In this document: in pieces, positions 30,198 to 39,002 of the stretch | Position numbering within the stretch: position 1 is the stretch's first letter | Layout of the letters: the number at the start of each line of letters is the position of its first letter | Source: a virus | Virus record (IMG/VR): IMGVR_UViG_3300044675_004455 | Location: 1 to 42,792 of that record | Reading direction: 5' to 3' (one strand) | Length of the DNA stretch: 42,792 nt | Notes under the pieces: generated by a model | Told to the model about the DNA's origin: nothing | Databases searched by the model: none | Seen by the model: the letters and a program-made list of their open reading frames with translations, nothing else | Position numbers and translations under genes: made by a program

Positions 30198-31564
30198 TAT
30201 TTATGATTTTCTAAATAATAATTTAAATCTTCCGGTGTACCCAATCCCCACATCTTCTCAATGTTAAATGTTTTAATCTTTTTACCATCCCCAATTGCTT
30301 CGTTAAAAGTAGGACAAGTGTAGAACTCATTATTTGTTCTAATATTCTTATCAATCATTTGTTCTGCATACTTCACATAATCAGAACCTTTAGCCCAATA
30401 GTAAATACCAACTGTTGCAATGTCTGAAATCGGATTCTTTTCTGCTACTTCGGTTACATATCCATACTCATCCACTTTAGCGAATGACCATTTTGGATGG
30501 GTTGCAGTGAATGTTAAGATACCTCCATCAACTTTTTGTTCAATCATCTTATACATAAACTCATTGGAATCCCATTCTACGAATTGGTCGGAGTTTGCCA
30601 TAACCAATGGGGCATCATTATCAATATGTTCTTTTGCTAATAGGGTGGTACACGCTGCACCATCAGTCAATCCATCTACTTCCACAATTTTACAATTAGG
30701 AGTGATTAAGTTTAATAGAGTATCTAAGTTATACTTCTCTCTATGTTCTTTTTGTACTACATAAATGTATGTAGCATCAATATTTAGATTGTCTACTACA
30801 ACCTGAATCATTGGTTTACCTTCCACATCAATTAGTGGTTTTGGAAACGTATAACCAGCTTGTTGAAATCTACTTCCTGCTCCAGCCATTGGGATGAGAA
30901 CGTTCATTTTACCACCTTGCCATTTTGGAATACTCATAATTTTATTTTTATTTAATTTATTTTCTATTTTTTCTAATGTCAAATCATATGGATTGTCTAC
31001 TCGTAAGACACTGGCTCTGCTTCTACTTGCTGCTAATAACCCGTGTGGGGAATCTTCTACAATTAGGGTTTCTTCTGGTAGACATCCCATCATACTCATT
31101 GCCTTCCAATACATTTCAGGATGTGGTTTAGAGTTCTTTACATCCTCATTAGAGATGATTAAGTCCATATACTCAATTATACCTATCTTTGCTAACATAA
31201 CCAATACAGACCTTCTAATTGAGTTTGAAGCACATGCTAACTTATACCCTCTATTTCTTAATTCCTTAAACAATTCAATCTTTTGTAAATCAGGTTGTAA
31301 CTCTGAAATAGCTTCAATGGTTAAATCTTGTTTTCTATTCCAAACAGTTTCATATGTATCTCGTTGTAATCCTTTGTTTCGAGTAAGCAGTTCTAACTTT
31401 TGATTTGTTTTTAACCCATCGTATATAGAAAGATGTTCTGCTTCTGAAATAATATATTTGTTACTCTGTGCTATTTCCCATAGGGCTTGATTTAAAGTTT
31501 TATAATGTATTTCTTTTGCTTCTACTAATACACCATCTAAGTCAAAGATAATTAATTTTGTCAT
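30197..31564 (-). CDS. HAD phosphatase fused to sugar nucleotidyltransferase
   Basis: 455 residues from the ATG at 31564, which overlaps the upstream stop by one base (TAATG); a longer frame to 31585 runs into that gene. Residues 1-200 are a beta-phosphoglucomutase-like HAD domain: IIFDLDGVLVEA, CASNSIRRS, SKPHPEMYW and IVEDSPHGL. Residues 220-455 are a nucleotidyltransferase domain: MNVLIPMAGAGSRFQQAG, KPLI and VMANSDQFVEW. The pair would remove a phosphate and activate a sugar phosphate with a nucleotide, supplying donors for the surrounding glycosyltransferases. It looks like one continuous fusion rather than a missed stop. Confidence 0.88.
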   Translation of the reverse strand: MTKLIIFDLDGVLVEAKEIHYKTLNQALWEIAQSNKYIISEAEHLSIYDGLKTNQKLELLTRNKGLQRDTYETVWNRKQDLTIEAISELQPDLQKIELFKELRNRGYKLACASNSIRRSVLVMLAKIGIIEYMDLIISNEDVKNSKPHPEMYWKAMSMMGCLPEETLIVEDSPHGLLAASRSRASVLRVDNPYDLTLEKIENKLNKNKIMSIPKWQGGKMNVLIPMAGAGSRFQQAGYTFPKPLIDVEGKPMIQVVVDNLNIDATYIYVVQKEHREKYNLDTLLNLITPNCKIVEVDGLTDGAACTTLLAKEHIDNDAPLVMANSDQFVEWDSNEFMYKMIEQKVDGGILTFTATHPKWSFAKVDEYGYVTEVAEKNPISDIATVGIYYWAKGSDYVKYAEQMIDKNIRTNNEFYTCPTFNEAIGDGKKIKTFNIEKMWGLGTPEDLNYYLENHK

Positions 31565-32304
31565 TATTTTCCGTATTTTTGCCAATCGTTGTGTTTAAAT
31601 AAACCTTCGCTATGCCCTACCTTATATTCTTGTTGTGCCCACCACTTACTAATATTTCCTTCTAATGCAATTCCTTCACCTGCAAATGGTTTAACCACAT
31701 CTAAATAAAATTGTTTCTTATAAAGACATGGGTTATTTGTCCAATTACCATAACGAGATGTTGTCCAAAATATATCTTCAGATTTGTTTATATATTGTGG
31801 AAATTCAGCTGCCGGGTCTAACCAATGTACCGAATCCAAAAGATGTGGTGAAGTACATTCAATTTCATCATCATAATAAGTAAGTTCTTTACCCATATGT
31901 TTAAATGAAAAATGTGGATTTCCTGGTTGTTGTCTATGTCTTAAACGAACCACATCCATTCCCATTTCAATTGCTTGATAACTTCTTTTTAATGTATCGT
32001 ATGTAGTTTGGTTATCCTCAATCAAATTCCAATCATGTTCTAATACTAAAACATAATCTTCCTTTGCATTTTCAGTTAAACGAATGAATGCCTGTCCTAT
32101 TCCAATATTCTTTTGTAAACCTATAAAATCCAATCCAAAGTGTCTTGCTATTTCCATGTCCTGTGGAGTTACCTCCTGAAATAGAATAGTAACATCGTTT
32201 ACCATATCGAATAAACCATTTTCATAATAAGTGGTCAATGTATCTACAAGTACTTGTCCACTATGCCATGCCAATATCCCTATACTGATTGGTAATTTAT
32301 TCAT
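31564..32304 (-). CDS. Glycosyltransferase family 2-like protein
   Basis: 246 residues. Begins PISIGILAWHSGQVLVDTLT; the metal-site-like YVLVLEHDWNLIED has E-H-D in place of DxD. The rest includes HWLDPAAEFPQYINKSEDIFW, with acidic residues in a possible catalytic pocket, and WWAQQEYKVGHSEGLF. It has no signal or membrane segment. It lies directly upstream of the HAD-nucleotidyltransferase fusion and shares a TAATG junction with it. Confidence 0.72.
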   Translation of the reverse strand: MNKLPISIGILAWHSGQVLVDTLTTYYENGLFDMVNDVTILFQEVTPQDMEIARHFGLDFIGLQKNIGIGQAFIRLTENAKEDYVLVLEHDWNLIEDNQTTYDTLKRSYQAIEMGMDVVRLRHRQQPGNPHFSFKHMGKELTYYDDEIECTSPHLLDSVHWLDPAAEFPQYINKSEDIFWTTSRYGNWTNNPCLYKKQFYLDVVKPFAGEGIALEGNISKWWAQQEYKVGHSEGLFKHNDWQKYGK

Positions 32305-32307
32305 AAC

Positions 32308-32910
32308 TTATATTTTTTTATAATGTATGTTTATTTCAGCCTCCACTTCATCATTAATAGTTTCTTTTACTATTTCAAATCCATTTGACTTTAAATACTC
32401 TCGAATATCCTCAGCTTTATTACTTGTATTTTTATATAATTCAACTGCATTTGATGCTTCAATTACACCTTCATTTACAAACGATATTTTATCTTTTAAA
32501 GATTTTAAAACATTAAAATCATTTCCTTGTGCATCTATATGTAAAAAATCGATAGTTTCAATTTTATATAATTCACAAAAATCATATAATGTAATGGTTG
32601 GTACAATATAAGAATGAGTATTACTAAAATCAACTCTACCTGGCCAAGTTTCATTTAAATTATCGGAAAATTCATATAAACTACTACAACCCCAATCCCA
32701 ATGACCTGCTATATTAAATTTTTTGAATGAGTTTTCAGAGTCTACTGCAAATGGTAAAATTCTAATATTTTTATTTTCATATGATAATGGCCAAAGATAC
32801 TTTACTAATAATTCATATGTCGGTTCGAATGCATATACAATAGAACCATCTGATGCTAATTCTTCGGTTTCCGTGCCTTTATTAGCCCCTACTTCAATTT
32901 TTATTTTCAT
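32308..32910 (-). CDS. FkbM-family methyltransferase
   Basis: 201 residues from the ATG at 32910, located 2 bases past the upstream stop; the longer frame to 32949 would overlap it. SAM-binding motif IEVGANKGTETE is at 4-15, followed by VYAFEPTYELL. The later LHIDAQGNDFNVLKSL block is diagnostic for FkbM-type enzymes, which O-methylate sugars of glycans and natural products. It is likely to cap or decorate the product of this island. Confidence 0.85.
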   Translation of the reverse strand: MKIKIEVGANKGTETEELASDGSIVYAFEPTYELLVKYLWPLSYENKNIRILPFAVDSENSFKKFNIAGHWDWGCSSLYEFSDNLNETWPGRVDFSNTHSYIVPTITLYDFCELYKIETIDFLHIDAQGNDFNVLKSLKDKISFVNEGVIEASNAVELYKNTSNKAEDIREYLKSNGFEIVKETINDEVEAEINIHYKKI

Positions 32911-32912
32911 TT

Positions 32913-33584
32913 TTATAAATTTAAGAATTTGTATGGATTTTCTGGCCAATGAGTTTCTACATTCACATTTCTAACCAATCTATAATCCCAATTTGTTTGA
33001 TGTACTTTTATATTATTATCTTTAAGTTGTTTCCCCAAAAATGTTTCAGGGTGCCATCTACCCAATTCATGTGCAAATATATTTAAATTCAAAAATGTAT
33101 CTGAATAAATTTTCATTGCATCATACGTTCCTATTGCTAGTTGGTCGTTATACCCACCCATATTAAATTCTTCAGTTGGTATATAGATATCATATTTTTT
33201 ATTACTTAAATCATTAATTATACTTTCAATATCAAATTTTGGTTGAAGTAGTAAATCAAATCTTGCTCTGATTACCACATCATACTCTCCTTCTATTAAA
33301 TCAAAACATTTCTTAATGGAATAATACATTAACACATTATTCTTAGTGTTTCCTTCTATTTTTATACCATTTAAATCTAACATTGGAATTAACGTATCCA
33401 ACGCCTCTTTATCTGAATTTATTTCTAATTTTTTTGGATTATATAAATCAATTGCTCTACACTCATCCCAACTATGTATAAATGTATCAACTTGATGTTC
33501 ATTATTTATAAACGCATCATAGATATATGGATAACAAAACATAGAACTTCTAGGTTTCCCAGATATACATAACGCAATTTTCAT
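32913..33584 (-). CDS. Glycosyltransferase-like protein (R-x-D type)
   Basis: 223 residues. MKIALCISGKPRS at the start and YDVVIRARFDLLLQ near the centre match the gene at 29502-30197. The second half has LGRWHPETFLGKQLKDN and an aromatic end NPYKFLNL. No transmembrane part. It overlaps the next GT-B gene as ATGA. Activity is inferred from the paralogue and the neighbourhood. Confidence 0.65.
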   Translation of the reverse strand: MKIALCISGKPRSSMFCYPYIYDAFINNEHQVDTFIHSWDECRAIDLYNPKKLEINSDKEALDTLIPMLDLNGIKIEGNTKNNVLMYYSIKKCFDLIEGEYDVVIRARFDLLLQPKFDIESIINDLSNKKYDIYIPTEEFNMGGYNDQLAIGTYDAMKIYSDTFLNLNIFAHELGRWHPETFLGKQLKDNNIKVHQTNWDYRLVRNVNVETHWPENPYKFLNL

Positions 33585-34462
33585 ATATTATGTGATTTAT
33601 ATTTTTCAATTATTTTATTTACCACTTGAATTTGAGTATAGTTATTCAGAACCTTATTCATTCCATTTAGGGCGATACGATTGAGTTCGTCTCTATTTTC
33701 ATTATAATAATTTATCTTTTTAATACAATCTAACATATTATCATAATAAACTATTTCTTCCCCCTCTATAAACATTTCAGAAAGGCCAGTTGATTCGGCT
33801 AACCTATCAGTTATAACCATCTTACCACACGCCATTCCTTCAAATAATCTACGAGTGATTTCTCCCCATCTACTATTCTGAATAACCATTAAACCGGAAT
33901 TCAAAAATTCAGTATGTTCTATAGCATCCATTCCATTTCGGTTTCCAATTAGACCTTCACCCCATTCTGTAAGGTAATCTAAAAATTCAGAACCACCTCT
34001 TCCTCTACTTGTCACCGCAACATATTGAGGTGTCTCATCCATTGGAAATTGAACTGCCGTATCTGCCCAATGGGGGACCCAATCAGCAGTTATACCTCTT
34101 TTTCTATATTCTTCTGCTGATACTTTATCTGGTGTAATTGTATAATGAAACCTACTTGCTTTTGGATAGTTTCTTACAAAGTTTTGAGGGTCATCTCCGC
34201 TTTCTTGTATCCAAAATGTATTTGGTTTTAATGATTTATCTAACCACTTAGAATCAATTCTACCCCAATCCATAAATAATACAATATCCGTTGGAATATC
34301 TTGTTGAATCCATAATTGTAATTGAGAATCATCGGTTGCAGTGATTGAAACTATTTCAGTTTCCCATCCTCTCTTTTGGAATTCATTTAATAATGATAAA
34401 GGAGTTGACCACGTTTCGTTTGGAGAGTGGTTATATACGAATGTTATCTTAGATGGTTTCAT
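33581..34462 (-). CDS. GT-B glycosyltransferase
   Basis: 293 residues with two Rossmann-like halves. The C-terminal half carries WGEITRRLFEGMACGKMVITDR, the donor-binding E-rich helix of Glyco_trans_1-type enzymes. The N-terminal half has ITFVYNHSPNETWSTPL and DIVLFMDWGRIDS. It resembles CgeB/GT1-2 proteins common in phages and Gram-positive spores. The sugar and acceptor are unknown. Its start overlaps the upstream gene by 14 bases. Confidence 0.78.
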   Translation of the reverse strand: MKPSKITFVYNHSPNETWSTPLSLLNEFQKRGWETEIVSITATDDSQLQLWIQQDIPTDIVLFMDWGRIDSKWLDKSLKPNTFWIQESGDDPQNFVRNYPKASRFHYTITPDKVSAEEYRKRGITADWVPHWADTAVQFPMDETPQYVAVTSRGRGGSEFLDYLTEWGEGLIGNRNGMDAIEHTEFLNSGLMVIQNSRWGEITRRLFEGMACGKMVITDRLAESTGLSEMFIEGEEIVYYDNMLDCIKKINYYNENRDELNRIALNGMNKVLNNYTQIQVVNKIIEKYKSHNI

Positions 34463-35075
34463 AGAAAGAGTTTTGTTTTTCCTGTCTTTCTATTTGTTTA
34501 TGGTGATATAAACAAAATTGCTCTTCTGCTGGGAAATTTGAGAATGTATTGTATCCTGTAATTCTTTCATGTACTTTACCCATCCATGTGACATCATCCG
34601 TATTCTTATATATTCTTGTCTGATAATCAGGGAAATTTACCCATTCCTTTTCGTTTACATTCCAACCCCACTTTTGAATATGAGATTGAGTTAAACCTTC
34701 GACCGTATTGATTCGCGGTACAAAAACAATATCTACATTATTACTATCCAACACCTCACCCAATATTTCTATTAGATATTCGTGTGGAATCTCATCGGCA
34801 TCTATTTGAAAAATATAATCCTTTGAACAATGAGATTTAAGATTATTTTTGAATGATGCAAAATCATTATTTAATGAAAATCCAACCACTTTGTGATTGG
34901 AATGCATTACATTGATTAAATTAAGATAATCTGCTACCTCTTTAGTAACTGATGCCTCATCATATTGAATGACAATCTCATCTTCTTCTCTGATATGTAA
35001 TTGTAAAAAATTAAGAAGTTGTGCCAACTCATCAATTTCATTGCAAACTGTAACTGCGTAACTTATACTAGCCAT
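34449..35075 (-). CDS. Glycosyltransferase family 2
   Basis: 208 residues. SISYAVTVCNEIDELAQLL is a typical GT2 start, and YIFQIDADEIPHEYL has the DxD metal site (DAD). WMGKVHERITGY and FCLYHHKQIER are similar to acceptor-side blocks of bacterial GT2 enzymes that act on lipopolysaccharide core sugars. No membrane helix. Coupled on both sides by short overlaps. Confidence 0.82.
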   Translation of the reverse strand: MASISYAVTVCNEIDELAQLLNFLQLHIREEDEIVIQYDEASVTKEVADYLNLINVMHSNHKVVGFSLNNDFASFKNNLKSHCSKDYIFQIDADEIPHEYLIEILGEVLDSNNVDIVFVPRINTVEGLTQSHIQKWGWNVNEKEWVNFPDYQTRIYKNTDDVTWMGKVHERITGYNTFSNFPAEEQFCLYHHKQIERQEKQNSFYETI

Positions 35076-35589
35076 CTTTTTCGTTTATTTCTTTTTTAAT
35101 GACTTCTCGTCTATCAGAAGCCGTATTTCCTTCTTGAAATATTTCTTGTAAAAATCCATCTTCAAATCGAATTTCCCAAACATTTTGAATTTTATCTAAA
35201 AAATAACTTCTATAATTGTCTAATTTATGTGAGTAGATTGTTCTATTTCTTTTCACATACGTTTCAAATAACTGCTGTCCATCTTTAGCCATTAGTTTAA
35301 GTAATTCGCTTAAGGGTTGGTCTTTTTCAATTGGTTTTGTTTTATCTCTAAGTTTATTTAAAAATGTAATAAAATTAGCAGGCAAGACGTGATTCAATAA
35401 AAGACAATGAATTTTGTTATCAATTTTACCAAGTACAAATACATATCTACTTTCCATCCCAACTTTTGTTGGTGGTATACCATCAACGTATGTAGAAATA
35501 CGATAAACGTTTCTAGGTAAAATTAGTGATTTACTAATTCTTCGTTCCGGTTTTAATATTTCTTTATATTGGTTGGTATAAAATTGCAT
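35068..35589 (-). CDS. Unknown protein within glycosyltransferase island
   Basis: 173 residues. I do not recognise a family. The first half has beta-like segments (NVYRISTYVDG, YVFVLGKIDNKIHCLLLNHVLP), the second half is helical and charged (FETYVKRNRTIY, ending REVIKKEINEKDG). There are no Cys/His clusters, nucleotide motifs, signal peptide or membrane helices. It sits between a GT4 and a GT2 gene with an 8-base overlap at its end, so it is probably co-expressed with them, though function need not be linked to glycans. Confidence 0.5.
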   Translation of the reverse strand: MQFYTNQYKEILKPERRISKSLILPRNVYRISTYVDGIPPTKVGMESRYVFVLGKIDNKIHCLLLNHVLPANFITFLNKLRDKTKPIEKDQPLSELLKLMAKDGQQLFETYVKRNRTIYSHKLDNYRSYFLDKIQNVWEIRFEDGFLQEIFQEGNTASDRREVIKKEINEKDG

Positions 35590-35590
35590 T

Positions 35591-36892
35591 TTATAATTTA
35601 GTTATCTTTGGTAAGTTTAACTGAGGTAATTTCAATTGAACATGACTTGCAACTTTAACATATTTGTTAAGTAAATTACCAAAAACTTCTGTCATTTTTC
35701 CTAATGAGAAATTATTTTTAATATTTGATTGTAATCCCTTTGAAGTATCTGAATATTTACTATAATTTTTAAATACATCCATTATTTTTTGTGCTGCAGT
35801 TGAATAATTTACGGAGAACCATTGTGATTCAGCCATTAGGAATTGATTTGCTGCTGATGGATGTACCTTTGTTAGTTCTCCATCTAAATAAATAGTATTG
35901 GATTCAGGTAAAAAATCAGTTAATCCACTCCATTTTGAAACTATAATCGGTTTACCCGTTGCAGCAAATTCTGCCAGAGGTCGACCATATCCTTCACCTT
36001 TAGTAAATGATATCATAGCCTTTACCTTTGGGTGATGATATAAATTTGCTATTTCGCTTGGTTTCATATCTCCAAATAATAAATAAATAGGTGGACAATT
36101 TTCACCATATTCTTTAGTTATGGTTTTAATTCTCTCACTAATATCCTCTCTATCAATAATACTAAATCCAGCCATAGATGTTTTTAATATCAAACCGGGT
36201 TGTTTATTTTTTGGAAGGGATTTAAAAATAGTACAAAATGTTTTAATTAACATTCCTACATCTTTTCTATCTTGTCCTAAATCTCCACTCAACCAATGAC
36301 CTACAAATAAGAAATTAAAATCAGTTTCTATTTTTTTATCTAATTTTTCAGTATTAGCAAGTACATCTGTCTCTTGATTAGTTCTATTTAAAAAAATATC
36401 TAAATCAACTCCTTCAAAAAGAACTTCAATTGGAGTTTGAACATTGATATCTCTAATTTTTTGATTTGTTGCTTTATCCACTTCAGCAAATGAAGTTTTT
36501 TGTAATACCTCTTTTGTAAATTTAGATGGTACTAAAACTAAATCCATTCGATTACAACCATCAATAAAATCCTTTGGTGCTAGGGTAGTTTCAACTCCGG
36601 CCGTGATGCCAATATTGTATTTACCCATTTTTTTAAATTCATTAGCAACTGTAACCTGAATATATACATCAGGTTCTTTATCTAACGTTGTAATAACACT
36701 ACTCAATACTTTTTTACTAAATTCACTCACACCATCAAGTTGATTTTGTGGTGTAGAACCCCAACGAGTTGGTACTACTTTCACATCATATTTATCTAAA
36801 TCAAATAAACTTTGAAGTAAATCTCTACTATGGTCACCATATCCACTCCTTGTAAAAACTGGTGCTTGAAATACTAATAATGGTTTGCTCAT
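35591..36892 (-). CDS. GT4-family glycosyltransferase
   Basis: 433 residues with a GT-B fold. The start LLVFQAPVFTRSGYGDHS and the motif SFTKGEGYGRPLAEFAATGKPII, containing the E-x7-E donor-binding pair of GT4 enzymes, define it. The middle has NFLFVGHWLSGDLGQDRKDV. It should transfer a hexose from a nucleotide donor with retention. Both this and the gene at 37330-38724 are GT4 but clearly different from each other. dUTPase lies between them. Confidence 0.85.
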   Translation of the reverse strand: MSKPLLVFQAPVFTRSGYGDHSRDLLQSLFDLDKYDVKVVPTRWGSTPQNQLDGVSEFSKKVLSSVITTLDKEPDVYIQVTVANEFKKMGKYNIGITAGVETTLAPKDFIDGCNRMDLVLVPSKFTKEVLQKTSFAEVDKATNQKIRDINVQTPIEVLFEGVDLDIFLNRTNQETDVLANTEKLDKKIETDFNFLFVGHWLSGDLGQDRKDVGMLIKTFCTIFKSLPKNKQPGLILKTSMAGFSIIDREDISERIKTITKEYGENCPPIYLLFGDMKPSEIANLYHHPKVKAMISFTKGEGYGRPLAEFAATGKPIIVSKWSGLTDFLPESNTIYLDGELTKVHPSAANQFLMAESQWFSVNYSTAAQKIMDVFKNYSKYSDTSKGLQSNIKNNFSLGKMTEVFGNLLNKYVKVASHVQLKLPQLNLPKITKL

Positions 36893-36902
36893 ATTTTATT
36901 TT

Positions 36903-37328
36903 TTATTTTCCTGTTGAACCGAACCCTCCGGTTCCTCTTTCAGTATTATTTAATTCATTTACTTCTGTCCATTCTACGATTGGATGTGGTACGATTATAA
37001 GTTGACAAACTCTATCTCCCACTTTATATGCTAGAGAATCAAGTCCATTTGATTTAACGAATGTTGCTTGAAGTTCTCCTCTATATCCAGCATCAACCAC
37101 TCCAACTGAATTACTTAAAATAAGTTCCATATTTCTAATAGATGAACGTGGAAATATTAAACCCATAAACCCATCTGGTATTTCTAATGCTATACCTAAT
37201 CCGTATGTTATTTGAAATGTAGTATTTTCTTTAATTGATGTTGCCACCAAATCCATACCCGCATCACTTTCCTTTGCGTAAAATGGGAGTATTGCGTTTT
37301 CATGTAACCTTTTTATGCTTACTTTCAT
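36903..37328 (-). CDS. dut: dUTP diphosphatase (dUTPase)
   Basis: 141 residues, the usual size of a trimeric dUTPase subunit. The five motifs are present: AKESDAGMDLVA (I), FPRSSIRNM (II), GVVDAGYRGEL (III), VGDRVCQLIIVP (IV) and the C-terminal RGTGGFGSTGK (V). It converts dUTP to dUMP and keeps uracil out of phage DNA. It is placed within the glycosyltransferase operon, 1 base from the upstream GT4 gene, although its job belongs to nucleotide metabolism. Confidence 0.97.
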   Translation of the reverse strand: MKVSIKRLHENAILPFYAKESDAGMDLVATSIKENTTFQITYGLGIALEIPDGFMGLIFPRSSIRNMELILSNSVGVVDAGYRGELQATFVKSNGLDSLAYKVGDRVCQLIIVPHPIVEWTEVNELNNTERGTGGFGSTGK

Positions 37329-37329
37329 A

Positions 37330-38724
37330 TTATTTTAATTTATATAATCCAAATCTTTCTTTAGGTCTCCAATTTTGGAAAGCCGTTTCCATACCATCAG
37401 AAAGAGTTTTACACATATTTGTATGATTTAACCCACCTTCGTTTAACATCCATTTCCTGCCTGCTAACGCCCTCTTTTTACGGTCTTTTCTAGAAATATC
37501 ATACCAATACCTAATTGCATCTGCAGTATCGTAAATATCCACCTTATCATCAATAATATAGGGTGTTGGAACTGAACCTACAAGTGTTTGAACTTTACTG
37601 AATACTGGTTTAACCCATTCTCCATGCCCTAACTTATCTGACCATACTCTCCAATCATGTACCGAACCGATTTTCACATAATCTTCTGCCGTTAATTCTT
37701 TACCATCTAATGTAAATCCACATTGGTCTTGTAATCCACCTGTAACATTTACAATAATAGGAGTTCCGGCCATTACTGATTCTGCAGTTGTTAATCCAAA
37801 TCCTTCATTACCTGCAATGTTAATGGTACAATCTGATAAGTTATAGTACCAATTTAATTCCTCTTGTGAAATTCTACTTTCTGAGAACTTAACTTCATAA
37901 TCAGGACAAATAGTTTCCTTTACTTTAAACAAATCTGTTCCATTTTGGTCAACCGCTTGGGTATGCATTATTAGACAAGTCTTATCCCTATCTTCAATTG
38001 GTAATCCATCTACGAAACGTTTATAAGCCCAAATGACATCAGATGGTTGTTTTCGTTTGATATTACGATTCATCCAAAATAGAATAAATTTGTAATCTTT
38101 ATCACCTAATACTCTTTTACGGAATTCATCAGGTACTTCAGCGGGTTTAAACGCAGTTGAGTTGATACCATGTGGTACATAGGATACTTGCCAATCTTCA
38201 AGGGGTTTGAATGTTGGTGAATCGGTTCGTTGTCCTACTCTTCGTACAATACCATATGTTTGTTTAGAAATACATCCTAACCAATCACAACTCTCATAGT
38301 AATCTCTATTGTATTGAGGGTCTGGTAAATCATCCCAAATATGATAAAAGAAAATAGGTACGTTTTCACGTAATTCTGCTTCCATATCATATAACCATCT
38401 CCAATAACGAGGGTCGGTAAAGTGTAGAATTGCATCAGGTTGATGTCTCATTATTAACTCGCGTAAAATATCAGCATCACCATAACCACTCCACGGAATG
38501 ATTTTAACTGAAGCATCAAATACACCACTAATTTTTCTAGCATCATCACCCAAATCAATTTCTTTACCTTTTTCAGGGTGTTCTATTGCTGCACCCAATT
38601 GTACCCAATCGTACTTATCTAATGTACCAAAAATTAATTCTTTTGATACAGTTGCTATACCAGAGGACATTCTAAAATCATCGGATAATAAAAGAATTTT
38701 CTTTTTCTTTCTTACTTCTGTCAT
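37330..38724 (-). CDS. GT4-family glycosyltransferase
   Basis: 464 residues. Start KKKILLLSDDFRMSSGIATVS is typical of the GT-B N-domain (donor-independent part). NEGFGLTTAESVMAGTPIIVNVTGG contains the E-x7-E motif. Also VSYVPHGINSTAF and ILFWMNRNIKRKQP, characteristic of GT4. It is the first glycosyltransferase of the island, 17 bases after the small RHH-like gene. The sugar is unknown. Confidence 0.87.
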   Translation of the reverse strand: MTEVRKKKKILLLSDDFRMSSGIATVSKELIFGTLDKYDWVQLGAAIEHPEKGKEIDLGDDARKISGVFDASVKIIPWSGYGDADILRELIMRHQPDAILHFTDPRYWRWLYDMEAELRENVPIFFYHIWDDLPDPQYNRDYYESCDWLGCISKQTYGIVRRVGQRTDSPTFKPLEDWQVSYVPHGINSTAFKPAEVPDEFRKRVLGDKDYKFILFWMNRNIKRKQPSDVIWAYKRFVDGLPIEDRDKTCLIMHTQAVDQNGTDLFKVKETICPDYEVKFSESRISQEELNWYYNLSDCTINIAGNEGFGLTTAESVMAGTPIIVNVTGGLQDQCGFTLDGKELTAEDYVKIGSVHDWRVWSDKLGHGEWVKPVFSKVQTLVGSVPTPYIIDDKVDIYDTADAIRYWYDISRKDRKKRALAGRKWMLNEGGLNHTNMCKTLSDGMETAFQNWRPKERFGLYKLK

Positions 38725-38741
38725 TTACTTAAAATTAAAAA

Positions 38742-38936
38742 TTAAAATTGTGAACCACTTGCCTGTAATTCTGAATACTCATTAATTTGAGTTCTAAAAG
38801 ATTCGTCTTCAATATATTTGTTTAAAGAACGATTAACTAATTTTTGTAATGTGATGTTTGATTCAAACGATATTTGTTTGAATTTTGAATAAACATCTTT
38901 TACGATTTTGACCGTAGTCAGTTTGGTGTTTGTCAT
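38742..38936 (-). CDS. Small ribbon-helix-helix-like protein
   Basis: 64 residues: a short beta-type start (NTKLTTVKIVKDVY), then helices KFKQISFESN and LQKLVNRSLNKYIED, which fits the size and order of an MetJ/Arc ribbon-helix-helix regulator; the C-terminal part is Ser/Gln-rich. It opens the 14 kb glycosyltransferase run and could regulate it or the P3 direct repeats. A strong AGGAG precedes the start. Function is inferred from size, pattern and place only. Confidence 0.6.
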   Translation of the reverse strand: MTNTKLTTVKIVKDVYSKFKQISFESNITLQKLVNRSLNKYIEDESFRTQINEYSELQASGSQF

Positions 38937-38942
38937 AACTCT

Positions 38943-38947
38943 CTCCT
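38943..38947 (-). promoter_or_regulatory. Shine-Dalgarno AGGAG
   Basis: AGGAG lies 6 bases before the ATG at 38936, inside AAAAGGAGAGAG on the coding strand; among the best ribosome sites in the window. Confidence 0.65.
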
Positions 38948-38967
38948 TTTATGTATTATTTATTATG

Positions 38968-38975
38968 TATAAATA
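38968..38975 (-). promoter_or_regulatory. TATTTATA box in AT-rich leader
   Basis: Coding strand TATTTATA lies 31 bases before the ATG at 38936, in a 66-base gap consisting almost only of A and T. It is one of six such boxes. The gap holds no hairpin. Confidence 0.25.
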
Positions 38976-39002
38976 TATAAAAATATATAAAAGAGAAAAA
39001 AA

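Noticed and set aside
30894-31403. Plus-strand 169-residue frame
   Set aside because: Antisense to the HAD-nucleotidyltransferase fusion, whose motifs are complete.
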